Of a stretch of DNA of 18,157 nucleotides, positions 7,075 to 14,283 are shown piece by piece. The notes beneath the pieces are model-generated. The model was not told the origin of the DNA. It ran no database searches and saw nothing but the letters and a program-made list of their open reading frames with translations. How positions within the stretch are numbered: position 1 is the first letter of the stretch; each line of letters opens with the position of its first letter. The stretch is from contig DASZHJ010000156.1 in assembly GCA_035938015.1 (NCBI GenBank), positions 1-18,157 on the forward strand. Direction: 5' to 3'. Origin of the DNA: DASZHJ01 sp035938015 (GTDB taxonomy: Bacteria; Pseudomonadota; Alphaproteobacteria; ATCC43930; CGMCC-115725). Position numbers and translations under genes: made by a program.

Positions 7075-7710
7075 TCAGCGCCGCCGGGCGAGCCGGGCCA
7101 GTAGGAAGGGATTGGGCAGCCGCGACACCCACGCCCGCAAGCCCTCGGTCGCCTTCGGAATCGCCATGACGTCGCGCAGCCGGCGATCGAGGAAAGACAG
7201 CGTGTCTGCATTCTCCGCAGAGCGGTCGTCGAGCCAATAGAGAGTGGTGGCGCCATAGACGCCCGCCAGCAAGGCGCGCTTGGTGTAAAAGTTGAAATCC
7301 GTGGCTTCGTCGCCGGCGGCGTACCAGATCGCGTCCACCGCGTCGTAGAGAAGCCTCGCGCCGAGCGCCAGATTCTGCGGCGCCGTCAACAGCGCCAGCG
7401 CGCGGCGGACTGCCTCCCGATGCGGCGCCAGAATGGAAAGGCGGGTCTGCACACCCACGGCAACCCGCTCGCGCACCTTCAGCGCGGCGAGGTCGCGCGC
7501 CTCGAGGGCTCTCATGGTCTCGCGATCGGCCCAACGGCTGAACCAAGCGACGATGTCGCGAACCCCGCCGGGACAGAGGCTGCGCAGCTCTCCTCCTTCG
7601 AGACCGACACGGTCTGCGGCGCGGGCAAGCGCCGCGTCGGTCCAACCGTCGAACGGCACGTCCGGCAGAATGGCCGCGAGGAGCGCATCTTTGGATTGGC
7701 TTGAGTCCAT
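7075..7710 (-). CDS. COQ9 family protein (ubiquinone biosynthesis)
   Basis: COQ9-family protein of 211 residues. The family has a TetR-like fold, binds lipids and assists the late hydroxylation steps of ubiquinone synthesis (with COQ7 in mitochondria and related alphaproteobacteria). The diagnostic block is intact: AIWYAAGDEATDFNFYTKR followed by LLAGVYGATTLYWLDDRSAE and TLSFLDRRLRDVM. No DNA-binding role is implied despite the fold. The ATG 7710 is preceded by GGAG and starts three bases after the def stop; the TPR-oxygenase follows after 14 bases. COQ9 genes next to rpsU are a recurrent alphaproteobacterial arrangement, and here rpsU lies divergently beyond def. Confidence in the family is high; the partner enzyme in this organism is not visible. 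Confidence 0.93.
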   Translation of the reverse strand: MDSSQSKDALLAAILPDVPFDGWTDAALARAADRVGLEGGELRSLCPGGVRDIVAWFSRWADRETMRALEARDLAALKVRERVAVGVQTRLSILAPHREAVRRALALLTAPQNLALGARLLYDAVDAIWYAAGDEATDFNFYTKRALLAGVYGATTLYWLDDRSAENADTLSFLDRRLRDVMAIPKATEGLRAWVSRLPNPFLLARLARRR

Positions 7711-7713
7711 GCC

Positions 7714-8274
7714 CTACTCCGCCGCTTTCGAGACTGCTGCCGCGAGATCGATGGGAAAGCGCTGCCATTCCTCGACGAAGGCCAGCAGCCGATGATCGGT
7801 CATGCGCTGAAGATAGAGCACGCCATCGAGGTGATCGCATTCGTGCTGGACCACTCGGGCATGAAAGCCCTCGACCTCGTTATCGATGGCGATGCCCTCC
7901 GGGCTCAGCCCGCGATAGCGGATGCGCGAGAACCGCGCCACCGCCCCGCGCAGGCCGGGCACAGAAAGACAACCCTCCCAGCCGATCTCCCGCTCCGCGC
8001 CCAGGGGCTCGATAATGGGATTGATGATCGCCACCAGCTCCGCTGGGGTGTCGAGCGCACGCCCTGTGACACGCTCCGCCGGAACCCTGAAGATGACCAC
8101 GCGCTCGGAGACATGAACCTGCGGCGCCGCGAGCCCCGCGCCGCCGATGTCGTCGAGCGTCTCGATCATGTCTGCGATCAGCGCCTTGATCCGCGGCGCC
8201 GTCGGGTCGGGAACCGCTGCCGCGACCTGCCGCAGCACCGGGTGGCCCATGCGGGCAATCTTGAGTATCGCCAT
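7714..8274 (-). CDS. def: Peptide deformylase
   Basis: Removes the N-formyl group from nascent proteins at the ribosome exit; an Fe(II)/Zn metallohydrolase of 186 residues. All three signature motifs are present: GGAGLAAPQ at residues 44-52, EGCLSVPG at 100-107 with the metal-binding cysteine at 102, and QHECDHLDG at 143-151 with metal-binding H144 and H148 and catalytic E145. I chose ATG 8274 because AGGGG lies seven bases before it; a seven-residue upstream extension lacks this. The gene lies apart from its common partner fmt and heads an operon with COQ9 and a TPR-oxygenase, so it may be one of two or more deformylases in the genome; that is inference. Its promoter shares the 183-base region with divergent rpsU. 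Confidence 0.96.
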   Translation of the reverse strand: MAILKIARMGHPVLRQVAAAVPDPTAPRIKALIADMIETLDDIGGAGLAAPQVHVSERVVIFRVPAERVTGRALDTPAELVAIINPIIEPLGAEREIGWEGCLSVPGLRGAVARFSRIRYRGLSPEGIAIDNEVEGFHARVVQHECDHLDGVLYLQRMTDHRLLAFVEEWQRFPIDLAAAVSKAAE

Positions 8275-8349
8275 AGCCCCTACTATGTCCGCCAAGACCT
8301 GCCGGGTAAAGCGGTAGGGGGCTGCGTCGGCGCCGACTTCTCATTCACG

Positions 8350-8383
8350 CGCGGCTATGCTACAAAAATATTGAAATTTAGCT
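8350..8383 (+). promoter_or_regulatory. AT-rich probable promoter segment upstream of rpsU
   Basis: In a GC-rich neighbourhood this stretch contains TATGCTACAAAAATATTGAA (8356-8375), with TATGCT as a possible -10 element about 100 bases before the rpsU start. No clear -35 box is visible at the expected distance. The same AT-rich patch could serve the divergent def operon. Exact start sites cannot be set from sequence. Confidence 0.35.
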
Positions 8384-8433
8384 GGGCCGCAGCGCGTGTG
8401 CGGCCCGATTTGCGTTCCGGCCGGTGACGGCCG
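8384..8433 (+). promoter_or_regulatory. Two tandem perfect hairpins in the rpsU leader
   Basis: The first hairpin pairs GGGCCGCA (8384-8391) with TGCGGCCC (8399-8406) around seven bases. The second pairs CGGCCG (8418-8423) with CGGCCG (8428-8433) around the tetraloop GTGA, which is a GNRA loop in RNA. The ribosome-binding site AGAGGAGAG follows at 8441-8449. The structured leader could mediate translational autoregulation by S21 or another ribosomal component, or protect the mRNA. The stems are seen; the function is inferred. Confidence 0.5.
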
Positions 8434-8457
8434 ACAGATCAGAGGAGAGCGCGGCTC

Positions 8458-8661
8458 GTGCAAGTCCTTGTTCGTGACAACAACGTCGACCAGGCGCTAC
8501 GGGCGCTCAAGAAGAAACTGCAGCGGGAAGGCGTCTTCCGGGAAATGAAGATTCGTCGAAATTACGAGAAACCATCGGAGCGTCGGGCCCGCGAGAAAGC
8601 CGAGGCCGTGCGGCGTCACCGGAAGCTCCTGCGCAAGCGGATGGAGCGCGAGGGTTTCTAG
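8458..8661 (+). CDS. rpsU: 30S ribosomal protein bS21
   Basis: Small basic ribosomal protein of the 30S head/platform region, close to the 3' end of 16S rRNA, important for translation initiation. The 67 residues match bS21 throughout: VLVRDNNVDQALRALKKKLQ, then GVFREMKIRRNYEKPSERR, and a strongly basic helical tail (RRHRKLLRKRMEREGF). The start is GTG 8458 with AGGAGAG eight to ten bases upstream. The gene is monocistronic here, divergent from the def-COQ9-oxygenase operon, with a structured leader and an AT-rich upstream patch. It converges on the symporter gene with only 15 bases between stops. Confidence 0.97.
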   Translation: MQVLVRDNNVDQALRALKKKLQREGVFREMKIRRNYEKPSERRAREKAEAVRRHRKLLRKRMEREGF

Positions 8662-8668
8662 GCGCTCG

Positions 8669-8689
8669 CGCCGCCTTCAATCGGCGGCG
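8669..8689. terminator. Inverted repeat between rpsU and the convergent symporter gene
   Basis: CGCCGCC (8669-8675) and GGCGGCG (8683-8689) can pair around seven bases and span the symporter stop codon. The location between convergent stops fits a shared transcription end, but neither strand has a following T-run, so it is only a weak terminator candidate. Confidence 0.25.
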
Positions 8690-9978
8690 GCGGCCTGCCG
8701 CGCCCCAAACTCCGGGCGCCAAGCGAGGAGGGCGGCGACCAAACCGCAGGCAGCAGCGAACATCAGCCAAAGGCCCGCGACGGCACGGTTGTCCGTAAGG
8801 TGATAGAGATACTGGCTGACGGCCGGCGTAAAGCCTCCGAACGTCGCGGTCGCCAAGCTGTAGGCGAGCGAGAAACCGGACGTCCGGACCTGCACCGGCA
8901 TGATCTCGGTCAGCGACACCACCATGGCGCCATTGTAGCTGCCGTAAAGGAATGACAGCCACAGCTCGACCAGAAGGAGCCGCGCGAACGACGGCGCGCT
9001 GACCAGCCAGGACAGTGCAGGATAGGCGCTGACCAACATCAGTAGGGTGAAGAGGATCAGGAGCGGCCGCCGGCCGATGCGATCCGACACTGCGCCCATG
9101 ACCGGCAGCCAGACCAGATTGGATATGCCGACGCAGAGCGTGACCAGCAGGCTCTCGATGCTCCCGAGCTTGAGCACCTCCCTGCCGAAGGTCGGGGTGT
9201 AGGCGGTGATGAAATAGAACGACACCGTCGTCATCGTCACCATCAGGGTACCGACGATCACGATCGGCCAATTGCGCGCGACCGAGGCAAGAATCTCCCG
9301 GGGTCGGGGGTGGTGCTGGCTCCGTTTGCGCGCGAGAAACTCGTCCGTCTCCTGCATCGAACGGCGCAACAAGAACAGCAGCGGGACAATCAAGCACCCC
9401 ACTAGGAACGGAACACGCCAACCCCATTGCGCCATGTCCTCCGGCGGGAGGACCACGCTGAGCCAGACGCCGAGCAGCGCCACGAAGATGACGGCGATCT
9501 GCTGGCTGCCGGATTGCCAGCTGACGTAGAACCCCTTGTGGCCGGGGGTGGCGATTTCCGCTAGGTAAACCGAAACCCCGCCGAGCTCGACGCCGGCGGA
9601 GAAGCCTTGCACCAGGCGCCCGAGCACAACGATCAGCGGCGCCAGCCAGCCGAGAGTCGCGAAGCCCGGGACCAACGCGATCGAGAGCGTGCCGACCGCC
9701 ATCAGGCCCAGGGTGAGCAGCAAGCCCGCGCGGCGCCCATGATGGTCGATGTAGGCTCCGAGCACGATCGCGCCCAAGGGCCGCATCAGGAACCCCGCGC
9801 CAAAGGTCATCAGCGCCGACATGAGCTGAGCAAAATCACTGGCGCTGGGGAAAAAGATCTTCCCGATCGCGCTGGCGTAGTAGCCGAACACGAAGAAGTC
9901 GTACATCTCCAGAAAATTGCCGCTGGAGACGCGGACGACCGACCAGATTTTCTCTCGTCTATCGGGCCGTTGTGCCAC
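8677..9978 (-). CDS. MHS-family (MFS) citrate/tricarballylate-type proton symporter
   Basis: Inner-membrane secondary transporter of the metabolite:H+ symporter branch of the major facilitator superfamily, 433 residues with about twelve predicted helices. Landmarks: SGNFLEMYDFFVFGYYASAI in the first helix, FGAGFLMRPLGAIVLGAYID then HHGRRAGLLLTL (the loop 2-3 motif), and GRLVQGFSAGVELGGVSVYL followed by AEIATPGHKGFYVSWQSGSQ, which most resembles CitA/TcuC-type citrate and tricarballylate carriers. A second loop motif, SDRIGRRPLL, marks the start of the second half. Start GTG 9978 has GGGAGGA seven to thirteen bases upstream. It stands alone, so the substrate is not supported by context; citrate or a related tricarboxylate is the best guess. 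Confidence 0.88.
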   Translation of the reverse strand: MAQRPDRREKIWSVVRVSSGNFLEMYDFFVFGYYASAIGKIFFPSASDFAQLMSALMTFGAGFLMRPLGAIVLGAYIDHHGRRAGLLLTLGLMAVGTLSIALVPGFATLGWLAPLIVVLGRLVQGFSAGVELGGVSVYLAEIATPGHKGFYVSWQSGSQQIAVIFVALLGVWLSVVLPPEDMAQWGWRVPFLVGCLIVPLLFLLRRSMQETDEFLARKRSQHHPRPREILASVARNWPIVIVGTLMVTMTTVSFYFITAYTPTFGREVLKLGSIESLLVTLCVGISNLVWLPVMGAVSDRIGRRPLLILFTLLMLVSAYPALSWLVSAPSFARLLLVELWLSFLYGSYNGAMVVSLTEIMPVQVRTSGFSLAYSLATATFGGFTPAVSQYLYHLTDNRAVAGLWLMFAAACGLVAALLAWRPEFGARQAAAAD

Positions 9979-10049
9979 GGGCGTCCTCCCTAGGGCTTTG
10001 GCGTCTGCAGCAGGTCTTGCTGGTTGGACATTGCGCGTCCTTCGCGCGG

Positions 10050-10171
10050 GTCCTTCGACCCCTCGACAAGCTCAGGGCTCGGGACCCTTGCTCAGGATGA
10101 GGGGGAAACGTGGGCACACAAAGAAGAACCCTCATCCTGAGCAAGCGACCGCAGGGTGCGCGTCGAAGGAC
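10050..10171. repeat. Large imperfect palindrome (REP-like intergenic element)
   Basis: Outer arms GTCCTTCGAC (10050-10059) and GTCGAAGGAC (10162-10171) flank inner arms TTGCTCAGGATGAGGG (10088-10103) and CCCTCATCCTGAGCAA (10129-10144), both pairs perfectly complementary. The left half carries extra sequence including CTCGACAAGCTCAGG. The CTCATCCTGAGC core is familiar as a dispersed palindromic repeat in Rhizobiales and Rhodospirillales genomes. It fills the gap between the symporter start and the pntB stop and could form a large hairpin that ends or stabilises the pnt transcript. No coding or transposase sequence is associated. Confidence 0.8.
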
Positions 10172-10176
10172 GCACC

Positions 10177-11574
10177 TCACGCACTCATGGCCTTGACGAT
10201 CTGCTCGCACATCTTCTTGGCGTCACCGAACAGCATCATGGTGTTGTCGCGATAGAAGAGCTCGTTCTCGACGCCAGCGTAGCCGGACGCCATCGAGCGT
10301 TTCACGAACAGCACGGTCTTCGCCTTCTCGACGTCAAGGATCGGCATGCCGTAGATCGGCGACTTGGGGTCGGTCTTGGCGGCGGGGTTGGTGACGTCGT
10401 TGGCTCCGATCACGAAGGCGACATCGGTGGTGGCGAAGTCGCGGTTGATCTCCTCGAGTTCCAGCACTTCGTCATAGGGAACATTCGCCTCGGCGAGCAG
10501 CACGTTCATATGGCCGGGCATCCGGCCGGCCACGGGGTGGATTGCGTAGCGCACGGTGACGCCTTCCTTCTTCAGGAGATCCGCCATCTCCTTTAGCGCG
10601 TGCTGCGCTTGCGCCACCGCCATGCCGTAGCCCGGGACGATGATCACCGAGCTGGCGTTTTTCAGAATGAAAGCCGCGTCGTCCGCGCTGCCCGACTTCA
10701 CCGCCTTGTCGCCATGGTCCGCGCCCGCCGCTACGGTCCCCCCTTCTGTGCCGAATCCGCCGAGGATCACGTTGAAAATCGAGCGGTTCATACCTTTGCA
10801 CATGATGTAGCTCAGGATCGCGCCCGAGGAGCCCACCAGCGCGCCCGTCACAATCAACAAGCTGTTGGCGAGCGTGAACCCGATGCCACAGGCGGCCCAG
10901 CCTGAGTAGGAATTGAGCATCGAGATCACGACGGGCATGTCGGCGCCGCCGATCGGCAGGATCAGCAGCAGCCCGAGCGCCAACGACAGCAAGACGATGA
11001 GCCAGAACAGCAGAGCCGACTGATCAAGCACGAAATAGACGATGAATACCACGAGCAGGATGCCCAGCACGGCGTTCAGCGGGTGCTGCCCCGGAAACAC
11101 CAGCGGCGCGCCGGTGATCAAGGCTTGCAGCTTCGCGAATGCCACCACCGAGCCCGTGAAGGTGACGGCGCCGATCGCGGTGCCGAGGCTCATCTCGATC
11201 AGGCTCTGGCGATGGATTGCGCCGACGCTGCCAATACCGTAGGCGTCGGGCGCATAGAAGGCGGCGGCAGCGACGCAGACGGCCGCCAGACCCACGAGGC
11301 TGTGGAACGCCGCCACCAGTTGCGGCAACGCCGTCATCTGGATGCGGAGCGCGATGAAGGTGCCGGCGGCGCCGCCGATGACAATCGCGATCGCAATACC
11401 GAGGTAGCCGCTCATGATCGGCAGCGCCAAGGTCGTGCCGATGGCGATCACCATCCCGGCGATGCCGTAGATGTTGCCGTGGCGCGCGGTCTCAGGCGAC
11501 GACAGGCCCTTCAGGGCCATGATGAAGCAGACGGACGCGACGAGATAGAGGAGGGCCGCAAGGTTCTCGGTCAT
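10177..11574 (-). CDS. pntB: NAD(P) transhydrogenase subunit beta
   Basis: Membrane and NADP(H)-binding subunit of proton-translocating transhydrogenase, which uses the proton gradient to drive hydride transfer from NADH to NADP+. The 465 residues begin with a block of about nine membrane helices (LYLVASVCFIMALKGLSSPE onward; HSLVGLAAVCVAAAAFYAPD) and end with the soluble NADP-binding domain III from about residue 290: VIIVPGYGMAVAQAQHALKE, HPVAGRMPGHMNVLLAEANV, GANDVTNPAA and KRSMASGYAGVENELFY. All these are family hallmarks. ATG 11574 lies 13 bases after the pntAB stop. It is the last gene of the operon, and the palindromic repeat follows within ten bases of its stop. Confidence 0.98.
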   Translation of the reverse strand: MTENLAALLYLVASVCFIMALKGLSSPETARHGNIYGIAGMVIAIGTTLALPIMSGYLGIAIAIVIGGAAGTFIALRIQMTALPQLVAAFHSLVGLAAVCVAAAAFYAPDAYGIGSVGAIHRQSLIEMSLGTAIGAVTFTGSVVAFAKLQALITGAPLVFPGQHPLNAVLGILLVVFIVYFVLDQSALLFWLIVLLSLALGLLLILPIGGADMPVVISMLNSYSGWAACGIGFTLANSLLIVTGALVGSSGAILSYIMCKGMNRSIFNVILGGFGTEGGTVAAGADHGDKAVKSGSADDAAFILKNASSVIIVPGYGMAVAQAQHALKEMADLLKKEGVTVRYAIHPVAGRMPGHMNVLLAEANVPYDEVLELEEINRDFATTDVAFVIGANDVTNPAAKTDPKSPIYGMPILDVEKAKTVLFVKRSMASGYAGVENELFYRDNTMMLFGDAKKMCEQIVKAMSA

Positions 11575-11587
11575 GGGCGCGGCTCCG

Positions 11588-11998
11588 CTACTTGGTTTTC
11601 TTCTTGAACATTTGCAGCATGCGCTGGGTGACGATAAAGCCGCCGAAGATGTTGACGGAGGCCAGCGTCACCGCGATCAGGCCCATCGCCTCCGAGAAGC
11701 TTCGGCCGGCCGACGCGATGAGCGCGCCGACCACGATCACACTGGAGATCGCGTTGGTGACGCTCATCAGGGGCGAATGCAGGGCGGGCGTGACACGCCA
11801 GACCACGTAGTAGCCGACGAATACCGCAAGTACGAAGACTGTGAGGAAGAACACGAAGACATCGCCGTGTCCGCCCCCTTGCGCGGCCTGAGCCGAGAGC
11901 GTGCCGACCTCCCGCGCGAGCCCATCGAGTTGATTGGCGAGCTGGTGGGCCTGGTCCGCGAGGCCCTGGGCGTGGCTGGCGACAGGGGAATCATCCAT
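11588..11998 (-). CDS. pntAB: NAD(P) transhydrogenase subunit alpha part 2 (membrane)
   Basis: Small membrane subunit contributing the N-terminal helices of the proton channel (domain II). The 136 residues carry about three hydrophobic segments: VFVFFLTVFVLAVFVGYYVV, then LMSVTNAISSVIVVGALIAS and AMGLIAVTLASVNIFGGFIV, ending RMLQMFKKKTK. The pattern VTPALHSPLMSVTNAISSVI is characteristic. The first 45 residues are hydrophilic and helical (QGLADQAHQLANQLDGLARE), somewhat longer than the shortest family members. It lies four bases after pntAA and 13 before pntB. The separate gene for this part is the Rhodospirillum-type arrangement; in E. coli it is fused to the NAD-binding part. Confidence 0.96.
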   Translation of the reverse strand: MDDSPVASHAQGLADQAHQLANQLDGLAREVGTLSAQAAQGGGHGDVFVFFLTVFVLAVFVGYYVVWRVTPALHSPLMSVTNAISSVIVVGALIASAGRSFSEAMGLIAVTLASVNIFGGFIVTQRMLQMFKKKTK

Positions 11999-12002
11999 TG
12001 CG

Positions 12003-13175
12003 TCAGGCTCCTGCCGCGGCGGGCGCCGGTCCGGCCAGTTGAGGGTGCACGACCGCGCCGTCCTTCGTGAGCAGCGTCGCCTTCACGATCTCGTCGGCGG
12101 TGTCGATCTTCAGCGCCTTGTCCTTGTCGATCAGGACGGCCAGGAAATTGAGCAGGTTCTTGGCGTAGAGCTGGCTCGCATCGACGGCAATCCGCGAGGG
12201 CACGTTGGCGTGGCCCACGATGCGCACCCCGTTGGCGCTCACGGCAACCTCGCCGAGGCGACTGCCTTCGCAATTGCCGCCCTGCTCCACCGCGAGATCG
12301 ACGATCACCGAGCCAGGCTTCATCACGCCGACCATCGTCGCCGTGATCAACACGGGCGCCTTGCGGCCCGGCACCAGCGCGGTGCAGATCACGATGTCGA
12401 TCTTCTTGAGCGCCTCGGTCACGTGCTCGCGCTGGCGGCGGGCGAAATCCTCGCCCATCTCCTTGGCGTAGCCGCCGGCGGTCTCCATCGCCTTCATCGC
12501 CTCGAGATCGACCGCGAGGAAGGTGGCACCGAGGCTTTCCACCTGCTCTTTGGCGGCGAACCGCACGTCAGTCGCCGATACGATCGCGCCCAAACGGCGC
12601 GCCGTCGCGATCGCCTGCAGGCCCGCGACACCTGCCCCCATCACGAGCACCCGCGCCGGCGGAATCGTACCCGCGGCCGTCATCATCATCGGAATGGCGC
12701 GGCCGAATTCGGTCGTCGCATCAAGTACCGCCTTGTAACCGGCAAGGTTGGATTGCGAGGACAGCACGTCCATCGATTGAGCGCGCGTGATGCGCGGCAC
12801 CAGCTCCATAGCAAAGGCAGCGACGCCGGCCTCAGCGTAGGCCTTCACGTCTTGCGGATACTGCAATGGCTGCAAGAGACCGATCAGCACCGCGCCACGC
12901 CGGATCGCCGCGAGCTCGTCGAGCCCGCCCTCGCCGCCGACCAGCGGCCGCTGGACCTTGAAGACGATGTCGCCGGCGCCGAGTGCCGCGCTCGCGTCGG
13001 GGACGATCGTCGCGCCAGCCACGCGAAAGGCTTCGTCGGGAAAGGCCGCGCCATCACCCGCGCCAGTTTCGACCACCACCTCGAAGCCTTGGCTCGCCAG
13101 ACGCTTCACGGTATCGGGCGTCGCCGCGACACGGCGCTCATGCGGCCGGCGCTCCTTCGGGATGCTGATCTTCAT
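12003..13175 (-). CDS. pntAA: NAD(P) transhydrogenase subunit alpha part 1 (NAD-binding)
   Basis: Cytoplasmic NAD(H)-binding domain I of the transhydrogenase, 390 residues, a relative of alanine dehydrogenase. Hallmarks: KISIPKERRPHERRVAATPD at the N-terminus, the RITRAQSMD segment at 128-136 corresponding to the mobile loop that positions the nicotinamide, SSQSNLAGYKAV, the Rossmann motif GAGVAGLQAIATARRLGAIV from residue 180, and VPGRKAPVLITATMVGVMKP plus VDLAVEQGGN. Start ATG 13175 has only a weak upstream GAGA. It is the first gene of pntAA-pntAB-pntB; the 141 bases upstream contain no obvious promoter, only a direct repeat GGCATTCGC (13237-13245 and 13307-13315). Confidence 0.97.
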   Translation of the reverse strand: MKISIPKERRPHERRVAATPDTVKRLASQGFEVVVETGAGDGAAFPDEAFRVAGATIVPDASAALGAGDIVFKVQRPLVGGEGGLDELAAIRRGAVLIGLLQPLQYPQDVKAYAEAGVAAFAMELVPRITRAQSMDVLSSQSNLAGYKAVLDATTEFGRAIPMMMTAAGTIPPARVLVMGAGVAGLQAIATARRLGAIVSATDVRFAAKEQVESLGATFLAVDLEAMKAMETAGGYAKEMGEDFARRQREHVTEALKKIDIVICTALVPGRKAPVLITATMVGVMKPGSVIVDLAVEQGGNCEGSRLGEVAVSANGVRIVGHANVPSRIAVDASQLYAKNLLNFLAVLIDKDKALKIDTADEIVKATLLTKDGAVVHPQLAGPAPAAAGA

Positions 13176-13316
13176 GCGGCGTCTCTATGTGGTCGTGTGA
13201 GCCCGGAACCGGACGTGAGATGGCTGCAAGGCCGTGGGCATTCGCGAGCGCCGCCACAATGCCGCGCGACGCCAGGTTTGTGAAGCCTTCGCGGTTGCGG
13301 CGTTACGGCATTCGCT

Positions 13317-13556
13317 TCACTTCATCAGATTGCTGGCGCGCGCCAGCGCGGCCTCGCACAGGCTCGCGCGACCGTGCTGCTGGTCGATACTCGCCTTCTC
13401 GATCAGGAGCCGCGCCTCCTCTCGCCGTTTCGCATCCTGTACCTGAGGCAGTTTCGCCTGCAGCGCCGCGAGATTCGCCGTGCACTCCGCATGCACCGCT
13501 CCCGCACCTGCGAGCATGGCCGCCAAAACCAGCGCCACCCCTACCCCTTTCATCAT
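13317..13556 (-). CDS. Small secreted/periplasmic protein with two cysteines, unknown function
   Basis: Unrecognised small protein of 79 residues. It begins MMKGVGVALVLAAMLAGAGA and continues VHAEC, a clear Sec signal peptide with a likely cut after VHA (residues 21-23). The mature part is about 56 residues, hydrophilic and probably helical (DAKRREEARLLIEKASIDQQ), with exactly two cysteines at 25 and 67 that could form a disulfide in the periplasm. I chose ATG 13556 because AAGGGG lies five bases before it; a longer form from 13619 would add 21 residues before the signal. It is divergent from the ECF sigma gene and 141 bases upstream of pntAA on the same strand, so it could share regulation with either. 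No function is proposed. Confidence 0.72.
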   Translation of the reverse strand: MMKGVGVALVLAAMLAGAGAVHAECTANLAALQAKLPQVQDAKRREEARLLIEKASIDQQHGRASLCEAALARASNLMK

Positions 13557-13674
13557 CCTCACCCCTTGCATAGAATGCCCGTAATTCTGTGAACTAGCGT
13601 GATTCGTAGAATTTTCCAAGCCCCTTCAAGGCCTTGGAGACCCACTTTCCAGATGTCTGAGAGGCCTAAGCCGC

Positions 13675-14283
13675 TTGCCCCAAGGGAATAAAGCCAATCA
13701 GGATCCGTTGTCATCCCGTCAAGCCGGTTCGAGCGACCCGGCGGCGTCGGGGTTCCGCCCAGTGAGCGCTCGCTTCAGCGACCAGCTCGTAGCGGTGCTA
13801 CCTCGACTGCGGCGCTTCGCGCGCGGCTTGACCGGTTCCGTGTTCGAGGCGGACGACTTGGTTCAGGCGGCCTGTGAGCGGGCGTTAACCCGCGAGCACC
13901 AGTTCCAGGAGGGCACTCGCTTCGACAGTTGGATGTTCCGCATCGTACAAACGATCTGGATCGACCAGATCCGCGCGCGGGACGTTCGAAAAGAGGAGCC
14001 GGAGGCCGAGGCGGAGCGGATTGGCAGCGACGAGCCAATGCGCCGAATCGAGGCGAGATTGGCGCTGGGCGAGGTGCGGCTGGCGCTCAAAGAGTTGCCG
14101 CCCGAGCAGCGGACGGCGTTGCTGCTCGTGACGGTGGATGGACTGAGTTACAAGGAAGCGGCCGCGGTCGCGGAGGTGCCTGTGGGCACCATCATGAGTC
14201 GCTTGGCGCGGGCGCGAGTCGCGCTCCAAGCAAAGGTCGGCGGCGGTCGTGGGAGCAAGAACGATGCAGAAGCCAAGCGATGA
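13675..14283 (+). CDS. ECF-type RNA polymerase sigma factor
   Basis: Extracytoplasmic-function sigma-70 factor with only regions 2 and 4. Region 2 spans about residues 38-102 (LPRLRRFARGLTG, EADDLVQAACERAL, FDSWMFRIVQTIWIDQIRAR: core binding and -10 recognition). Region 4 spans about 133-185 (ALKELPPEQRTALLLVTVDG, LSYKEAAAVAEVPVGTIMSR: helix-turn-helix for the -35 element). The 3' end overlaps the anti-sigma gene by 20 bases, so the pair is translationally coupled. The start is uncertain: TTG 13675 (GAGG about ten bases upstream), TTG 13708 (AGGA four bases upstream) or GTG 13762, which gives MSARFSDQLV, a natural-looking ECF start of 173 residues. The signal and regulon are unknown. I found no convincing GGAAC-type autoregulatory promoter upstream. 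Confidence 0.93.
   Translation: MPQGNKANQDPLSSRQAGSSDPAASGFRPVSARFSDQLVAVLPRLRRFARGLTGSVFEADDLVQAACERALTREHQFQEGTRFDSWMFRIVQTIWIDQIRARDVRKEEPEAEAERIGSDEPMRRIEARLALGEVRLALKELPPEQRTALLLVTVDGLSYKEAAAVAEVPVGTIMSRLARARVALQAKVGGGRGSKNDAEAKR

Noticed and set aside
7061..7840. Upstream open-frame extension of the TPR-oxygenase to 7840
   Set aside because: This stretch is the wrong frame of the COQ9 gene and the def 3' end, is dominated by Arg/Ser/Gly low-complexity residues, and has no TPR or other domain; COQ9 is clearly the real gene there.
11934..13283. Long plus-strand open frame opposite pntAA
   Set aside because: The translation is His/Arg-rich without motifs, and the minus strand encodes an intact PntAA with all hallmark sequences.
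13237..13315. Direct repeat GGCATTCGC before pntAA, plus AATGCC inverted to it
   Set aside because: Only nine bases twice over 70 bases in a GC-rich gap; compatible with chance, and no promoter geometry around it.
13653..13691. Twelve-codon ORF (MSERPKPLAPRE) just before the sigma gene
   Set aside because: It has an ATG but no ribosome-binding site, and such short frames are expected by chance; no evidence for a leader peptide beyond position.
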